NCBI RefSeq assembly: GCF_023272795.1
Contig: NZ_CP096829.1
Span: 4,774,001-4,838,000, forward strand
Length of the DNA: 64,000 bases
Direction: 5' to 3'
Origin: Flavobacterium humidisoli
Lineage (GTDB): Bacteria; Bacteroidota; Bacteroidia; Flavobacteriales; Flavobacteriaceae
The position numbers and the translations under genes are program-made. The notes beneath the pieces were generated by a model. The model was not told where the DNA came from and made no database searches. It saw only the letters and a list, made by a program, of their open reading frames with translations. Below, piece by piece: positions 33,708-42,553 of this stretch. Position 1 is the first letter of the stretch. The number at the start of each line of letters is the position of its first letter.

Positions 33708-34137
33708 TTTTAAAAGGTTCTAAGGTTTTGGGATGCTAAGATACTAAGGTTCTAATATACTTAAAATTTATTTTGCCTTTCATAAAAATATATTTATAAA
33801 ATTAAAAGTAAAATCTGGGCGTGCCACCATTATAAAAAAAGGGCAAATAATAGCAACGCTTATTCGCCCTTTTTTTATAATGCTGTCGGGCTGTCCATAC
33901 TGCTTCGGCAGCTTATTCCCATCCCTCACGCAATCACGATTACAAAACAAGTTTCCGAAACATTTAGTCATTTATAAACCCAATCGGCAATGAATTTCTG
34001 CCAATCTTTGGTTAGATGCACTGGAGTGTATCTCTGCAGTATAACTGAATTTGATTTCGACGAAAAAAACCTTATAACCTTATAACCTTATAACCTTAGT
34101 ATCTTAGCATCTTAGCATCTCAGAACTTTAGCTCCTT
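33708..34137. other. 430-bp gene-free stretch of nested repeats
   Basis: The ends carry CTAAG-type words in opposite orientation (33716-33755 and ~34085-34130), like a large inverted repeat. The middle holds the motifs GGGCGTGCCACC and GCTTCGGCAGC and a terminator hairpin. No gene is supported. Confidence 0.6.
33834..33877. terminator. Symmetrical terminator after the MATE operon
   Basis: 10-bp stem (33841-33850 with 33860-33869, one mismatch) flanked by A7 and T8. It can act on both strands; on the minus strand it would end the MarR-MATE transcript. Confidence 0.75.
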
Positions 34138-35559
34138 TTATTTCGAAATATCAAACCCTTCCTTCACTATTTCGCTTTCCACTTTATCAATCAGTTTATT
34201 CGTTTTACCGGTAAGCCTTTCTTTCTTCCAATCGCCTTTTGCGTATATAATAACAGTGATTAAAGCCGTTACAACGGAAGCAATCGGGAAAGCCCACCAA
34301 ATTCCGATTTTACCTAAAGAAGTATTATGTGACAAAATAAAAGCCAGCGGAAACTGTATTACCCATTGCGAAACCAAAGTCAGAATCATAGGAAGTTTGG
34401 TATTTCCAACGGCACGAAAAACACCTGTTAAACAAAGCTGCAGACCGAGAAATCCCCAAGAGAGGCAAGTAATTCTCAATAACTCCGTTCCGCCTTCGAT
34501 AACCGCCTGATCATTTGGAACAAAAAATGCGATTAGATACGGTGCAAAAATAAAAGCGATAATTCCGAGACCTGTCAATAAGCCGAAACCAAGATACGCT
34601 CCTAGTTTTGAAATTTCGGCTGCACGATCAATATTTCCAGCTCCAATATTTTGCCCAACAAGAGTTGCAATCGCCATTGATAAACCCAAAGCTGGAATTA
34701 AAATGAGCTGAATCAAATTGGAACCCGCACCATAAGAAGCAACCGTCAAGGTACCAAAACGAACAATCAAAAATGTAATTGCCATCATTCCCAACGCACG
34801 CATTGACTGCTCGATTGAAGATGGAAATCCAATTTCAAAAGCCCTTTTAATATGTTTATAATCAGGCTTAAAATCGGCAATGCGAAGATGAATTCCATGT
34901 TTACCTCTAAACAAAATTGCAAATCCGATGATAATCGCCAGAAGCTGTGTGAATAAAGTTGCCAAAGCCGCACCTTTAACACCTAAAGCTGGAATAAATT
35001 TCCATCCGTAAATAAACAGCGGATCTAGGGCAAAATTCAAGATAACAGTTCCTAAAACAATATAAACTGGAAGCGTTACACGCCCAACTCCACGCATAAT
35101 CGATTGGAAAATCATAAATCCGAAGCTAAAAACCAGTCCCACAAATGCCACACGCATAAAGCCTAACGCATCAACATAAACTGCAGGCTCTACCTTTAGC
35201 AGATACAAAAAGTACGGACTTAAAATATAACCTATAATAGACAAGAAAACAGAAACAATAATAACCATCGACAAAGTCTGTGCCGCCACGTGATTGACCA
35301 TTTTCTGATTTCCTGCTCCAAAATATTGTGCAATTAAAATAGAACCAGCAATAGCCAGTCCAGTTCCTAAAGCAATGGTTAAAAATATTACAGGTGTGCT
35401 TATCGAGACCGCGGCAACGGCATCTCCGCCCAAACGCCCAACCCAAAAAGCATCTACCAACTGATATGCGGCTTGCAAAAGATTAGCAATCATAATTGGA
35501 ACTGCTAATTTTAATAATGAAGAAAGGATTGGCCCTTCTAATAATTCGTTTTTTTTCAT
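34138..35559 (-). CDS. MATE family multidrug efflux transporter
   Basis: 473 residues from the ATG at 35559; an in-frame TTG seven codons upstream is less likely. Twelve membrane helices in two similar halves; the family features are LAVPIMIANLLQAAYQLVDA (helix 1) and the repeated substrate-path helices. It exports cationic drugs by Na+ or H+ antiport. It is 60 bp after a MarR gene and a palindrome matching the MarR gene's own operator lies in the gap, so it is likely repressed by that regulator. Confidence 0.93.
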   Translation of the reverse strand: MKKNELLEGPILSSLLKLAVPIMIANLLQAAYQLVDAFWVGRLGGDAVAAVSISTPVIFLTIALGTGLAIAGSILIAQYFGAGNQKMVNHVAAQTLSMVIIVSVFLSIIGYILSPYFLYLLKVEPAVYVDALGFMRVAFVGLVFSFGFMIFQSIMRGVGRVTLPVYIVLGTVILNFALDPLFIYGWKFIPALGVKGAALATLFTQLLAIIIGFAILFRGKHGIHLRIADFKPDYKHIKRAFEIGFPSSIEQSMRALGMMAITFLIVRFGTLTVASYGAGSNLIQLILIPALGLSMAIATLVGQNIGAGNIDRAAEISKLGAYLGFGLLTGLGIIAFIFAPYLIAFFVPNDQAVIEGGTELLRITCLSWGFLGLQLCLTGVFRAVGNTKLPMILTLVSQWVIQFPLAFILSHNTSLGKIGIWWAFPIASVVTALITVIIYAKGDWKKERLTGKTNKLIDKVESEIVKEGFDISK

Positions 35560-35586
35560 TTTTTCAAAATAATTATTCAAAAATCA

Positions 35587-35600
35587 GTTGACATATCAAC
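35587..35600 (-). promoter_or_regulatory. MarR operator between marR and the MATE gene
   Basis: Perfect 14-bp palindrome GTTGACATATCAAC, 27 bp before the MATE ATG. The core TTGACATRTCAA recurs at 36118-36129 in the marR promoter. Confidence 0.7.
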
Positions 35601-35619
35601 TTTTAAAGTTCAAAAAAAA

Positions 35620-36096
35620 TTAAAGAGTTTCTAGCTTGTCTGCATAAAATCTTACTGCATTCAACGCTTCAATTCTTTCTTTTGGAGAAAAAACGGACAT
35701 TACTTCTTCTTCTGCCCTTTTCATCAGCGAGCGAATGCTTTTTGCTAACGAAATTCCTTCATCTGTAAGACTTACAATATTTTTACGTTTGTCTATTTTA
35801 TCTTTTACCACCTCAACAAGATTCTTTTTTTCAAGTGCTGATATACTTCTTAAAATAGACGATTTGTCACGCATTGTTTTATCGGACAATTCTCTTTGCG
35901 AAAGACTTTTGTGATGCAAAATCATCAGCAATGGCAACTGTTCTAGCTGTAATGTGATTCCGGATTCGTTCATTAACGCATTTGTACGTCTGAAAATTGC
36001 ACGTTTGATACGATGAATCTGAAAGAAGAAGCTATCTGATATTTCTTCTTTCCAAAAATTTGAAAAACTTTCTTTATCGGCATGTTTTTTTTCCAT
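35620..36096 (-). CDS. MarR family transcriptional regulator
   Basis: 158 residues. Winged helix at ~55-115: SLSQRELSDKTMRDKSSILR (recognition region) and the wing DKRKNIVSLTDEG. Flanking helices form the dimer. The next methionine is 40 residues in, so the ATG at 36096 is the start even though it is only four bases after a TAATTTTG promoter element, suggesting a leaderless message. It most likely represses itself and the MATE pump through TTGACATRTCAA sites. Confidence 0.92.
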   Translation of the reverse strand: MEKKHADKESFSNFWKEEISDSFFFQIHRIKRAIFRRTNALMNESGITLQLEQLPLLMILHHKSLSQRELSDKTMRDKSSILRSISALEKKNLVEVVKDKIDKRKNIVSLTDEGISLAKSIRSLMKRAEEEVMSVFSPKERIEALNAVRFYADKLETL

Positions 36097-36100
36097 GATG

Positions 36101-36129
36101 CAAAATTACAAAAAAGATTGACATGTCAA
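36101..36129 (-). promoter_or_regulatory. marR promoter with overlapping operator
   Basis: On the minus strand: operator TTGACATGTCAA (36118-36129), which supplies the TTG of the -33 element, an 18-bp spacer, then TAATTTTG (36101-36108). Bound MarR would block the polymerase. The start codon is four bases further on. Confidence 0.72.
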
Positions 36130-36270
36130 CTATTTTTAAAACAAATCCTTATTTTACTGATATACAATTCATTCACTAAAATAATTCCGATTAAAAAAGA
36201 AAATTGAACGATTATTTTTACTAACTTTAAATGTTAAATATTGCCTAATAAAAACTTAAAAATTACTCTG

Positions 36271-37182
36271 ATGAAACAATTATTTATTTTTTTGGTAATG
36301 ATGCTCCTTTGGATTCCGTTAAACGCTCAAACTGTTGCTGAAGGCAATAAAGAGGAAAGTTTAACAACTTTTAAAACTGAAAAAGACGATTTTCAAGATA
36401 GTTCTCTAGATGATCTTCCGTGGCACAATAGACGCTTTAAAGTTACTGCCGGTGGTTTTTTTCCTGTAAATAATACTCAGGTTAAAGTTGAAGGCAACAA
36501 CGGAAATATAGGAACTGAAATTGATCTTGAGAGTGATTTAGGATTTTCTAAATCAACTGTATCATTTTTAGGGACATTTGACTGGCGTATATCCAAAAGA
36601 TCCCGATTAGGTTTTGAATATTTTGTACTAGACAGAACTGCAACAAAAACGCTGCAAAGAGATATTAATTTCGGAGACCATACTTACCCTTTGGACGGAA
36701 GAGTTCAAGGTACTTTTAATGTACAGATTGCTAGAATTGCTTATGGCTACGCTATTTTATCTAAACCTAAATATCAAGCAGGTCTATTGATTGGGGCGCA
36801 TGTTCTTTTCGCAGATTTAGGTCTACGATTAGATGCCAATACACAAACTGTAGAATATCATGATACTTTTGATTTTACTGCGCCACTGCCCGATATTGGA
36901 ATTTGGGGCGAATTTGTTCTTGGAAAACGCTGGGGTTTATATGCCAACGTAAATTATCTTGCCGTAAAAATTAATGACACTGATGGCCGAATAATAAGCT
37001 ACAATTTATCGGTTTTATATAATGTGGTTCAAAACTTTAGTCTTACTGCTGGTTACACTGGTTTGAATTTTAGAATAGATACGGTTCAAGACCGATTAAA
37101 TGGTTTCTTAAAATGGGGATATAACGGCCCAACAATTACAGCAGTGTATACTTTTGGAAAGCACGTTAAAGTTACTAAATAA
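36271..37182 (+). CDS. Hypothetical outer-membrane beta-barrel protein
   Basis: 303 residues from the ATG at 36271, chosen because it places a signal peptide (FLVMMLLWIPLNAQT) at the N terminus; the upstream TTG start does not. The mature part has alternating beta-strands with aromatic ends (RRFKVTAGGFFPVNNTQVKV, AGYTGLNFRID) and ends in a strand with a hydrophobic pattern, as in small porin-like barrels. No family was recognised and no partner gene is close. Confidence 0.75.
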   Translation: MKQLFIFLVMMLLWIPLNAQTVAEGNKEESLTTFKTEKDDFQDSSLDDLPWHNRRFKVTAGGFFPVNNTQVKVEGNNGNIGTEIDLESDLGFSKSTVSFLGTFDWRISKRSRLGFEYFVLDRTATKTLQRDINFGDHTYPLDGRVQGTFNVQIARIAYGYAILSKPKYQAGLLIGAHVLFADLGLRLDANTQTVEYHDTFDFTAPLPDIGIWGEFVLGKRWGLYANVNYLAVKINDTDGRIISYNLSVLYNVVQNFSLTAGYTGLNFRIDTVQDRLNGFLKWGYNGPTITAVYTFGKHVKVTK

Positions 37183-37196
37183 AGCTTCTGAGTTTT

Positions 37197-37328
37197 TTTT
37201 ACCGCAAAGAGCGCAAAGGATTACGCAAAGTTCGCAAAGTTTTTATACAAAGCTTTGCGAATTTTATGTTTTTACAAAACCTCACAAAAAGACCATTGCG
37301 AAAAAATTTTGCGCTCTTTGCGGTAAAA
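37197..37328. repeat. Family B nested hairpin element, copy 1
   Basis: Outer 21-bp perfect inverted arms (37197-37217 and 37308-37328) with ACCGCAAAGAGCGC at the core; inside lies an inner hairpin GTTCGCAAAG...CTTTGCGAA around 37230-37262. It sits between convergent genes. A second element of the same design is at 58222-58395. Confidence 0.82.
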
Positions 37329-37371
37329 TTATACTCAACGTTTCTCAAACCTGAAACCTGAAACTTGAAAC

Positions 37372-37409
37372 AAAAAAAAAAACCCGATAACTCTCCAGCT
37401 ATCGGGTTT
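37372..37409 (-). terminator. Terminator of the polysaccharide utilisation operon
   Basis: 10-bp stem AAACCCGATA/TATCGGGTTT (37380-37389 with 37400-37409). On the minus strand it is followed by eight or more Ts. It lies 52 bp after the GH97 stop codon. Confidence 0.88.
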
Positions 37410-37460
37410 ATTACCAAACTTAAACTTACTTAACTTAACTCAAAATAAAACTTAACTAAT

Positions 37461-39479
37461 TTATTTTTCGATTGGAGTGAATTTTACCGCTGTTCCTCCT
37501 CCAGCTGCCAATTTGATATTGAGAACGGTTTTGTTGTTTACTTTTTGTTTAGAGATTGTAACTGGATACGGATTGGTTTTATAATTTGCTCCAGGTCCGT
37601 CTGCATAGATTTCTGCTTCGTATTCTTTGTTTTTATCTAAAAATGAAAGCGTTACTTTTAGGTCTCTCGCATCTCTATTGGTAATCGAACCTAAATACCA
37701 ATTTTTCTCGTCCCAATCTTTACGGGCAATTGTTGCATATTCTCCAATTTTAGAATCTAAAACTTTAGTATCCGACCAAGTGCAAGGCACGTCTTTTACG
37801 AATTGAAATTCTGGTTTTTCTTCATAGTTTTCAGGTAAATCAGAAGCCATTTGCAACGGACTGAAAATAATCACATACAATGCCAATTGATTTGCCAAAG
37901 TGGTCTGTACTTTTGCTCCAGATGGTGTTTTGTAATCAAAATTGAAATTCCCTGGTGTGTAATCAAACGGTCCAGAAAGCATTCTGGTAAAAGGCAAAGT
38001 CGTTAAATGCTCTGGCGTATTTCCTCCATCTACAGACCATGCATTGTATTCCTGTCCTCTTCCGCCTTCTTGCGACATAAAGTTCGGATACGTACGCTGT
38101 AACCCCGTTCCTTTCATTGGTTCGTGGTTATCGATCATGATATGATATTTTGCCGCAGTCTCAATTACTTTTCTGTAATGACGTGCACCGTACTGGCTGT
38201 CATGCCATTCTTTTTTATCCAAATATTTATTTACGTAACCTGTTTTAACCGAATTCACTCCCATTTTCTGATACAGTTTGAAAGCCTCTTCCAACTGGTT
38301 CTCATAATTTTTGGTTGCGCCTGCTGTTTCATGATGTCCTATTAAACGAACATTTTTTACAGCCGCATATTTGGTAATTTCTTCCAAATTAAAGTCTGGA
38401 TATGCTTTTACAAAACTAAAGGCAGAACCATCGGCAGTCCAATCGCCGTCCCAACCTTCATTCCATCCTTCTACTAAAACTCCGTCAAAACCATTTTTCG
38501 CAGCAAAATCAATATATTCTTTTGTATTTTTGGTTGTTGCACCGTGTTTTGGACCTTGTCCCCAAGTATATTTTTCCAAATGCATGCCCCACCAAATTCC
38601 AACATATTTTGAAGGAGTGATCCAAGATAAATCTTCAATTTTTGAAGGCTCATTTAAATTCAGCATAATGGTTGAAGTTGCTACTTGTCCAGGATTTTTT
38701 CCAACCACAATAGTTCTCCAAGGTGTTTTAAAAGGTGTTTCTGCATATACTTTTACACCATCTGCCCACGGCACCAAATCACTTTTGTATTGTTTGTCTG
38801 TAGTTTTTAGAAGCGTCATTGAGGCAAAATCTGTTAAATTGGCTTCGTGAATCGCTACATACAATTTGTTTTTGGTTTCAAAGGTTGCCGGAGTATTGAT
38901 AGTATCTGTTTTACTCATTAACGTTTTACGGTATTCACTTTCGTAATAACTATTTTCACGATGAACAGGAATCCACCAAACCTCGTTATTATCTTTAAAA
39001 GTAAATTGTGTTACTTCGTTAGAGATTTTTACTTTTCCTAAATGAGGCTGTTTTGGAAACTCATAACGAAATCCTACTCCATCATCAAAAACTCTAAAGA
39101 TAATATCGACCAAACGTTCCTCGCCTTTTGCTTCTTTTAAGTGAACAATCAGTTCATTATGATGATCTCTAACTTTTTTAAATTCGCCCCAAGGCTGTTC
39201 CCAAGTTTCATCTGCCGATTTTTCTTCGGTCGAAACGACTTCAAAACCATCCGTCATTTTAGCTAAACCTTGAAATTCAAATCCCATGAGAGATGGTTCA
39301 ATAACCGATTTTCCGTTAGAAGAAAAACTATATTGAGGCTGTCCAGAAGGCGTTAATTCAAAAGTTAATTCAGAGATTTTTTCAGGAGAACTGATTTTAT
39401 ACGTTTTTTTAGTACTGCAAGCCATAACGAGCATTGTGGCAAAAGCTATTAGACAGTATCTATATTTTCTGTTTTTCAT
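37461..39479 (-). CDS. GH97 alpha-glucosidase-like lipoprotein (SusB type)
   Basis: 672 residues; lipobox VMACS at the N terminus, so anchored at a membrane. Order: N-terminal beta-sandwich (~30-290), (beta/alpha)8 barrel (~295-570) and C-terminal beta domain. Three Glu residues, E384 (IGHHETAG), E453 (IDNHEP) and E477 (RGQEYNAW), have the same spacing (69 and 24) as the catalytic E439, E508 and E532 that I recall for SusB. Gly414 (KTGYV) lies where retaining GH97 enzymes have an Asp nucleophile. This points to an inverting alpha-glucosidase. It is the last gene of the sus-like operon. Confidence 0.93.
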   Translation of the reverse strand: MKNRKYRYCLIAFATMLVMACSTKKTYKISSPEKISELTFELTPSGQPQYSFSSNGKSVIEPSLMGFEFQGLAKMTDGFEVVSTEEKSADETWEQPWGEFKKVRDHHNELIVHLKEAKGEERLVDIIFRVFDDGVGFRYEFPKQPHLGKVKISNEVTQFTFKDNNEVWWIPVHRENSYYESEYRKTLMSKTDTINTPATFETKNKLYVAIHEANLTDFASMTLLKTTDKQYKSDLVPWADGVKVYAETPFKTPWRTIVVGKNPGQVATSTIMLNLNEPSKIEDLSWITPSKYVGIWWGMHLEKYTWGQGPKHGATTKNTKEYIDFAAKNGFDGVLVEGWNEGWDGDWTADGSAFSFVKAYPDFNLEEITKYAAVKNVRLIGHHETAGATKNYENQLEEAFKLYQKMGVNSVKTGYVNKYLDKKEWHDSQYGARHYRKVIETAAKYHIMIDNHEPMKGTGLQRTYPNFMSQEGGRGQEYNAWSVDGGNTPEHLTTLPFTRMLSGPFDYTPGNFNFDYKTPSGAKVQTTLANQLALYVIIFSPLQMASDLPENYEEKPEFQFVKDVPCTWSDTKVLDSKIGEYATIARKDWDEKNWYLGSITNRDARDLKVTLSFLDKNKEYEAEIYADGPGANYKTNPYPVTISKQKVNNKTVLNIKLAAGGGTAVKFTPIEK

Positions 39480-39504
39480 TATTTAAATTGTATTAATTAC
39501 AGCT

Positions 39505-40749
39505 CTATTTTATTTCGCTTAATGTTTGTTTTGCTTTTGCTGGCTGCATAGAAACAAAATAATTAAACACTTGATCGAGTTTTTTCTGGGCTTCGACATT
39601 TCCTTTTTTCTGTACGCGTAAATCATACAATTTGCTAATATCTGGAAATACGCTTTCTGTATTTTTTACTCCAGCAAAAGCTTTGATTTTTTCGACAAAA
39701 GAATATCCAAATTCAACTGTTGGCTCAATCATGGTTCCTTCTCCGAAATCATTCCATGTAATCAGCTGCAAGTAATTTATATTGGCATTTTTTGCCAAAG
39801 TCAAAGTTTCGTCAAGTGTCGCTCCATTGTTATGTTCGATCGTCCATCCAATTGCTGCTCCACCTCCGCCTGCGGCATAAAAATCTTTAAAACCAGGATA
39901 AGCGCTACCCATTGCAACACCCAATTTTGGTTTTGTGTTGGTATAAAAATTAGTTAGATAACTATTGTCTTTATATACCCACGCATATTCTCCAGAAGCA
40001 TTTTCTCCTGCCATTGAAGAGTGATCCCAAAGTGTCAAGAAAGTTGGTTTTGCTGTTAAAGTATTAAAGACATTTGTCCATTCAGCTGGGGTCTGTAGCA
40101 CAATTGGTCCAAAATTCATTAACAGCGGTTTACCATTAATCTTAATATAATTAGCATCAGAAAAATAATTCTTCTCTACATAAGCCAAATCTGTTTTTGC
40201 TGCACTAGTTACCGAAATTGCTTTTCCAGCATTCACAACATTAGTCAAAAATCGGTCTTCGTATACAATAGCATATTCTAAACCTACTTTATCAAGCATT
40301 TCGATTAATTGATCAGTATTCTCTTTAATCATTCCGTAATCGTTCACATCATAAGTGCCGTACCAATCAATAAGAATTCCATCAATTCCTGAATATTTCA
40401 TCAACAGTAAATGATTTTCGATCACATTTTTATCGCCTGAGTGATAAGGTCCAATCAGCGGATAATAGTACGATGCAATTTCTCTTCTTCCGTTTGCTCC
40501 TACGTTGTTCGGATTTTTATTGGCCATTGTCCAATGATATCCCCATTTTTTATCGGCACTACTTTCGTTGGTTTCAAACCACGGCATGTAATGCATATAA
40601 ATTTTAGTGCTGTTGGTTTTCTCAATCGCAACAGGGTCTGTTTTCTCTGGTTCTACCGGTTTATCTGAACCTTTGTCATCGCTGCTGCAACCGGCAACCA
40701 TGGCAATGCTCATCAAACCAAAAACCAACGATGTGATATATCTTTTCAT
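39505..40749 (-). CDS. GH99/GH71-like glycoside hydrolase, lipoprotein
   Basis: 414 residues. Lipobox VAGCSS, then a Ser/Asp-rich linker. The catalytic-type barrel starts at YMHYMPWFETNES; further motifs are YHSGDKNVIENHLLLMKYSG, GIDGILIDWYG and TWNDFGEGTMIEP, which are typical of the GH99/GH71-like group in Bacteroidota. Substrates in that group include alpha-mannan and alpha-1,3-glucan; together with GH97 next door, an alpha-linked glycan is the best guess. A 25-bp gap leads to the GH97 gene. A long gap with two hairpins separates it from susD. Confidence 0.82.
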   Translation of the reverse strand: MKRYITSLVFGLMSIAMVAGCSSDDKGSDKPVEPEKTDPVAIEKTNSTKIYMHYMPWFETNESSADKKWGYHWTMANKNPNNVGANGRREIASYYYPLIGPYHSGDKNVIENHLLLMKYSGIDGILIDWYGTYDVNDYGMIKENTDQLIEMLDKVGLEYAIVYEDRFLTNVVNAGKAISVTSAAKTDLAYVEKNYFSDANYIKINGKPLLMNFGPIVLQTPAEWTNVFNTLTAKPTFLTLWDHSSMAGENASGEYAWVYKDNSYLTNFYTNTKPKLGVAMGSAYPGFKDFYAAGGGGAAIGWTIEHNNGATLDETLTLAKNANINYLQLITWNDFGEGTMIEPTVEFGYSFVEKIKAFAGVKNTESVFPDISKLYDLRVQKKGNVEAQKKLDQVFNYFVSMQPAKAKQTLSEIK

Positions 40750-40779
40750 ACTGAGAATATTTTATTTATACTTAATAAT

Positions 40780-40916
40780 TTAAACACATAGAAACATAGC
40801 TTTTGAGACTTCGTAAAAGGCGTTTCACTCACATACATACACATAGCTATGTGTGAGAAACTAGTTTCTTTCCTTCTCCTTTTTTACACATAAAAATCTA
40901 TGTTTCTATGTGTTAA
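40780..40916 (-). repeat. Family A inverted-repeat element, copy 2
   Basis: 137 bp with inverted ends TTAAACACATAGAAACATAG (40780-40799) and CTATGTTTCTATGTGTTAA (40898-40916). The core word appears as AAAGGCGTTTCAC (40816-40828), so this copy is inverted relative to copies 1 and 3. It lies inside the sus-like operon, between susD and the GH99-like gene. Confidence 0.87.
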
Positions 40917-40964
40917 ATATATTTTAAGCATTGTAGATCTATTTGAATGCAATTCTTAAAAACA

Positions 40965-41003
40965 TGTCAGCCTTCCACGACTAACCAACATGGAAGACTG
41001 ACA
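40965..41003 (-). terminator. Intercistronic hairpin just after susD
   Basis: 13-bp stem with one mismatch (40965-40977 with 40991-41003), 10 bp after the susD stop codon. On the minus strand it is followed by TGTTTTTAAG. It may partly stop transcription or protect the susCD message. Confidence 0.7.
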
Positions 41004-41013
41004 TTCTAGTAAC

Positions 41014-42525
41014 CTAATTTGGATACCCAGGATTTTGTTTAAGGTTTTTGTTAGTAGTTAAAACAGTACTTGGAATTGGAAAAATTGCTCTGTATTTCTC
41101 TGTTGTACCTTTTGACCACCATGGTTCGAAGAATGTTCCAAAACGAATATTGTCTGTTCTTCTTCTTCCTTCAAATGTAAATTCTTTCAACAATTCTTGA
41201 TTTATAAATTCAAGGTCAATTGTTGCTGGCAACTCTTCACCTGCACGAGATGCTACTTGCTGTACAAATGGTCTTGCTAAATCTGGCGAACCTAAACGAA
41301 CGTAACATTCTGCTTGCATCATCAAAATTTCTGAATAACGTATTAAAACGAAATCGTGATCACGCTCCCATTGTTCTCCTGCTTTCATTTCATATTTTGC
41401 CAATCGAACCCCTTCATTCTCCTTTGCATCTTCCAAACTTGTTAGATTCTCTGTATAGGTAAGCGGTTCTCCATTGTCCATCATAATTACAGTTCCTGTC
41501 GCAAGATTGATCTGATCACCTTCTAGCATGCATTTTTTTCTCTTGTCTGTGTCTGCAAATGCAGAATAAACTCCAGGCTGTGCGCACATACCGTTTGCGC
41601 TCCAAGGATAATTGTTTGGAATGGCAGAAATAGCTAATTTTTGATTATAATGACAAGACATTGAGTTCATGTAGTTTCCAACTGTTCCAGCTTTTGAATC
41701 GTAAGGAATAGCGAAAATAATTTCTGTTGAAGTCTGATTTTCTGTCACGAAATTCGAAAAGAAATCTGGTGTCAAACTGTATCCTGTAACCTTTTGGCAC
41801 ATATTGATACAATCTTGCCAACGTGGCTGACCGATAAACGCTTCTGAATTAAGATATAATCTAGCCAAAATAGAATACGCAACATTTCTAGTCATTTTAG
41901 AATACACCACATTTGGATTTAAATGCGGAATAGCGTCTGTCAATTCTTTTTCAACAAAATCATAAACCTCTTTTCTTGTTGAATTGGTTGGAAGAGCTGT
42001 ATCTTCGAAATCGGTTACAATTGGCACATTTCCGAATAAATCTAAAAGATTGTAGTAGTAATAAGCTCTAAGTGCTTTTAATTCTGCATAAATTGGCTCT
42101 TTTGATTTATCACTAAGAGATGATTTATCGATTTGATAAATAATGGCATTGATCTTAGCAATTCCAGTATAATTGTAACGCCAAGCCGAAAGAATCATTC
42201 TGTTATCCGATTTCCAAGTATGCTTTTGCGCGTCTTGATATTGTCCGCCATCGTACCAGTTTGTACCTCTTGTTGGAATTGTTGCTTCATCTGAAACTAC
42301 TTCATTCAAAAAGAAAACATACTCACAAGTTGGAAAATTATTTGAGATTGCATCAGAGAATCCTCTTAACGAAGAATAAGCTCCACCTACCAACGCATCA
42401 ATCTCTTTGGTTGTATTTCCGAAATTTCCATCTTCTACCTGATCATACAACTGTTCGTTCAAATCAGTACAGGATACCGTAAAAAGCATGCTTAAAAGTA
42501 TTGCTGCTGTTATTTTGATTTTCAT
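41014..42525 (-). CDS. susD: SusD/RagB family glycan-binding lipoprotein
   Basis: 503 residues. Lipobox FTVSCTDL; TPR-like helical body typical of SusD (ALRAYYYYNLLDLFGNVPIV, YSILARLYLNSEAF) and the C-terminal EGRRRTDNIRFGT and LKQNPGYPN. It caps the SusC channel on the cell surface and binds oligosaccharides. It directly follows susC (28 bp). The typical pair supports transport of a specific glycan. Confidence 0.97.
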   Translation of the reverse strand: MKIKITAAILLSMLFTVSCTDLNEQLYDQVEDGNFGNTTKEIDALVGGAYSSLRGFSDAISNNFPTCEYVFFLNEVVSDEATIPTRGTNWYDGGQYQDAQKHTWKSDNRMILSAWRYNYTGIAKINAIIYQIDKSSLSDKSKEPIYAELKALRAYYYYNLLDLFGNVPIVTDFEDTALPTNSTRKEVYDFVEKELTDAIPHLNPNVVYSKMTRNVAYSILARLYLNSEAFIGQPRWQDCINMCQKVTGYSLTPDFFSNFVTENQTSTEIIFAIPYDSKAGTVGNYMNSMSCHYNQKLAISAIPNNYPWSANGMCAQPGVYSAFADTDKRKKCMLEGDQINLATGTVIMMDNGEPLTYTENLTSLEDAKENEGVRLAKYEMKAGEQWERDHDFVLIRYSEILMMQAECYVRLGSPDLARPFVQQVASRAGEELPATIDLEFINQELLKEFTFEGRRRTDNIRFGTFFEPWWSKGTTEKYRAIFPIPSTVLTTNKNLKQNPGYPN

Positions 42526-42553
42526 TGTTAATATTTTATGGTTATCAATTCGC

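Noticed and set aside
33780..33971. 63-residue minus-strand frame
   Set aside because: It crosses a terminator and the repeat block; no coding signs.
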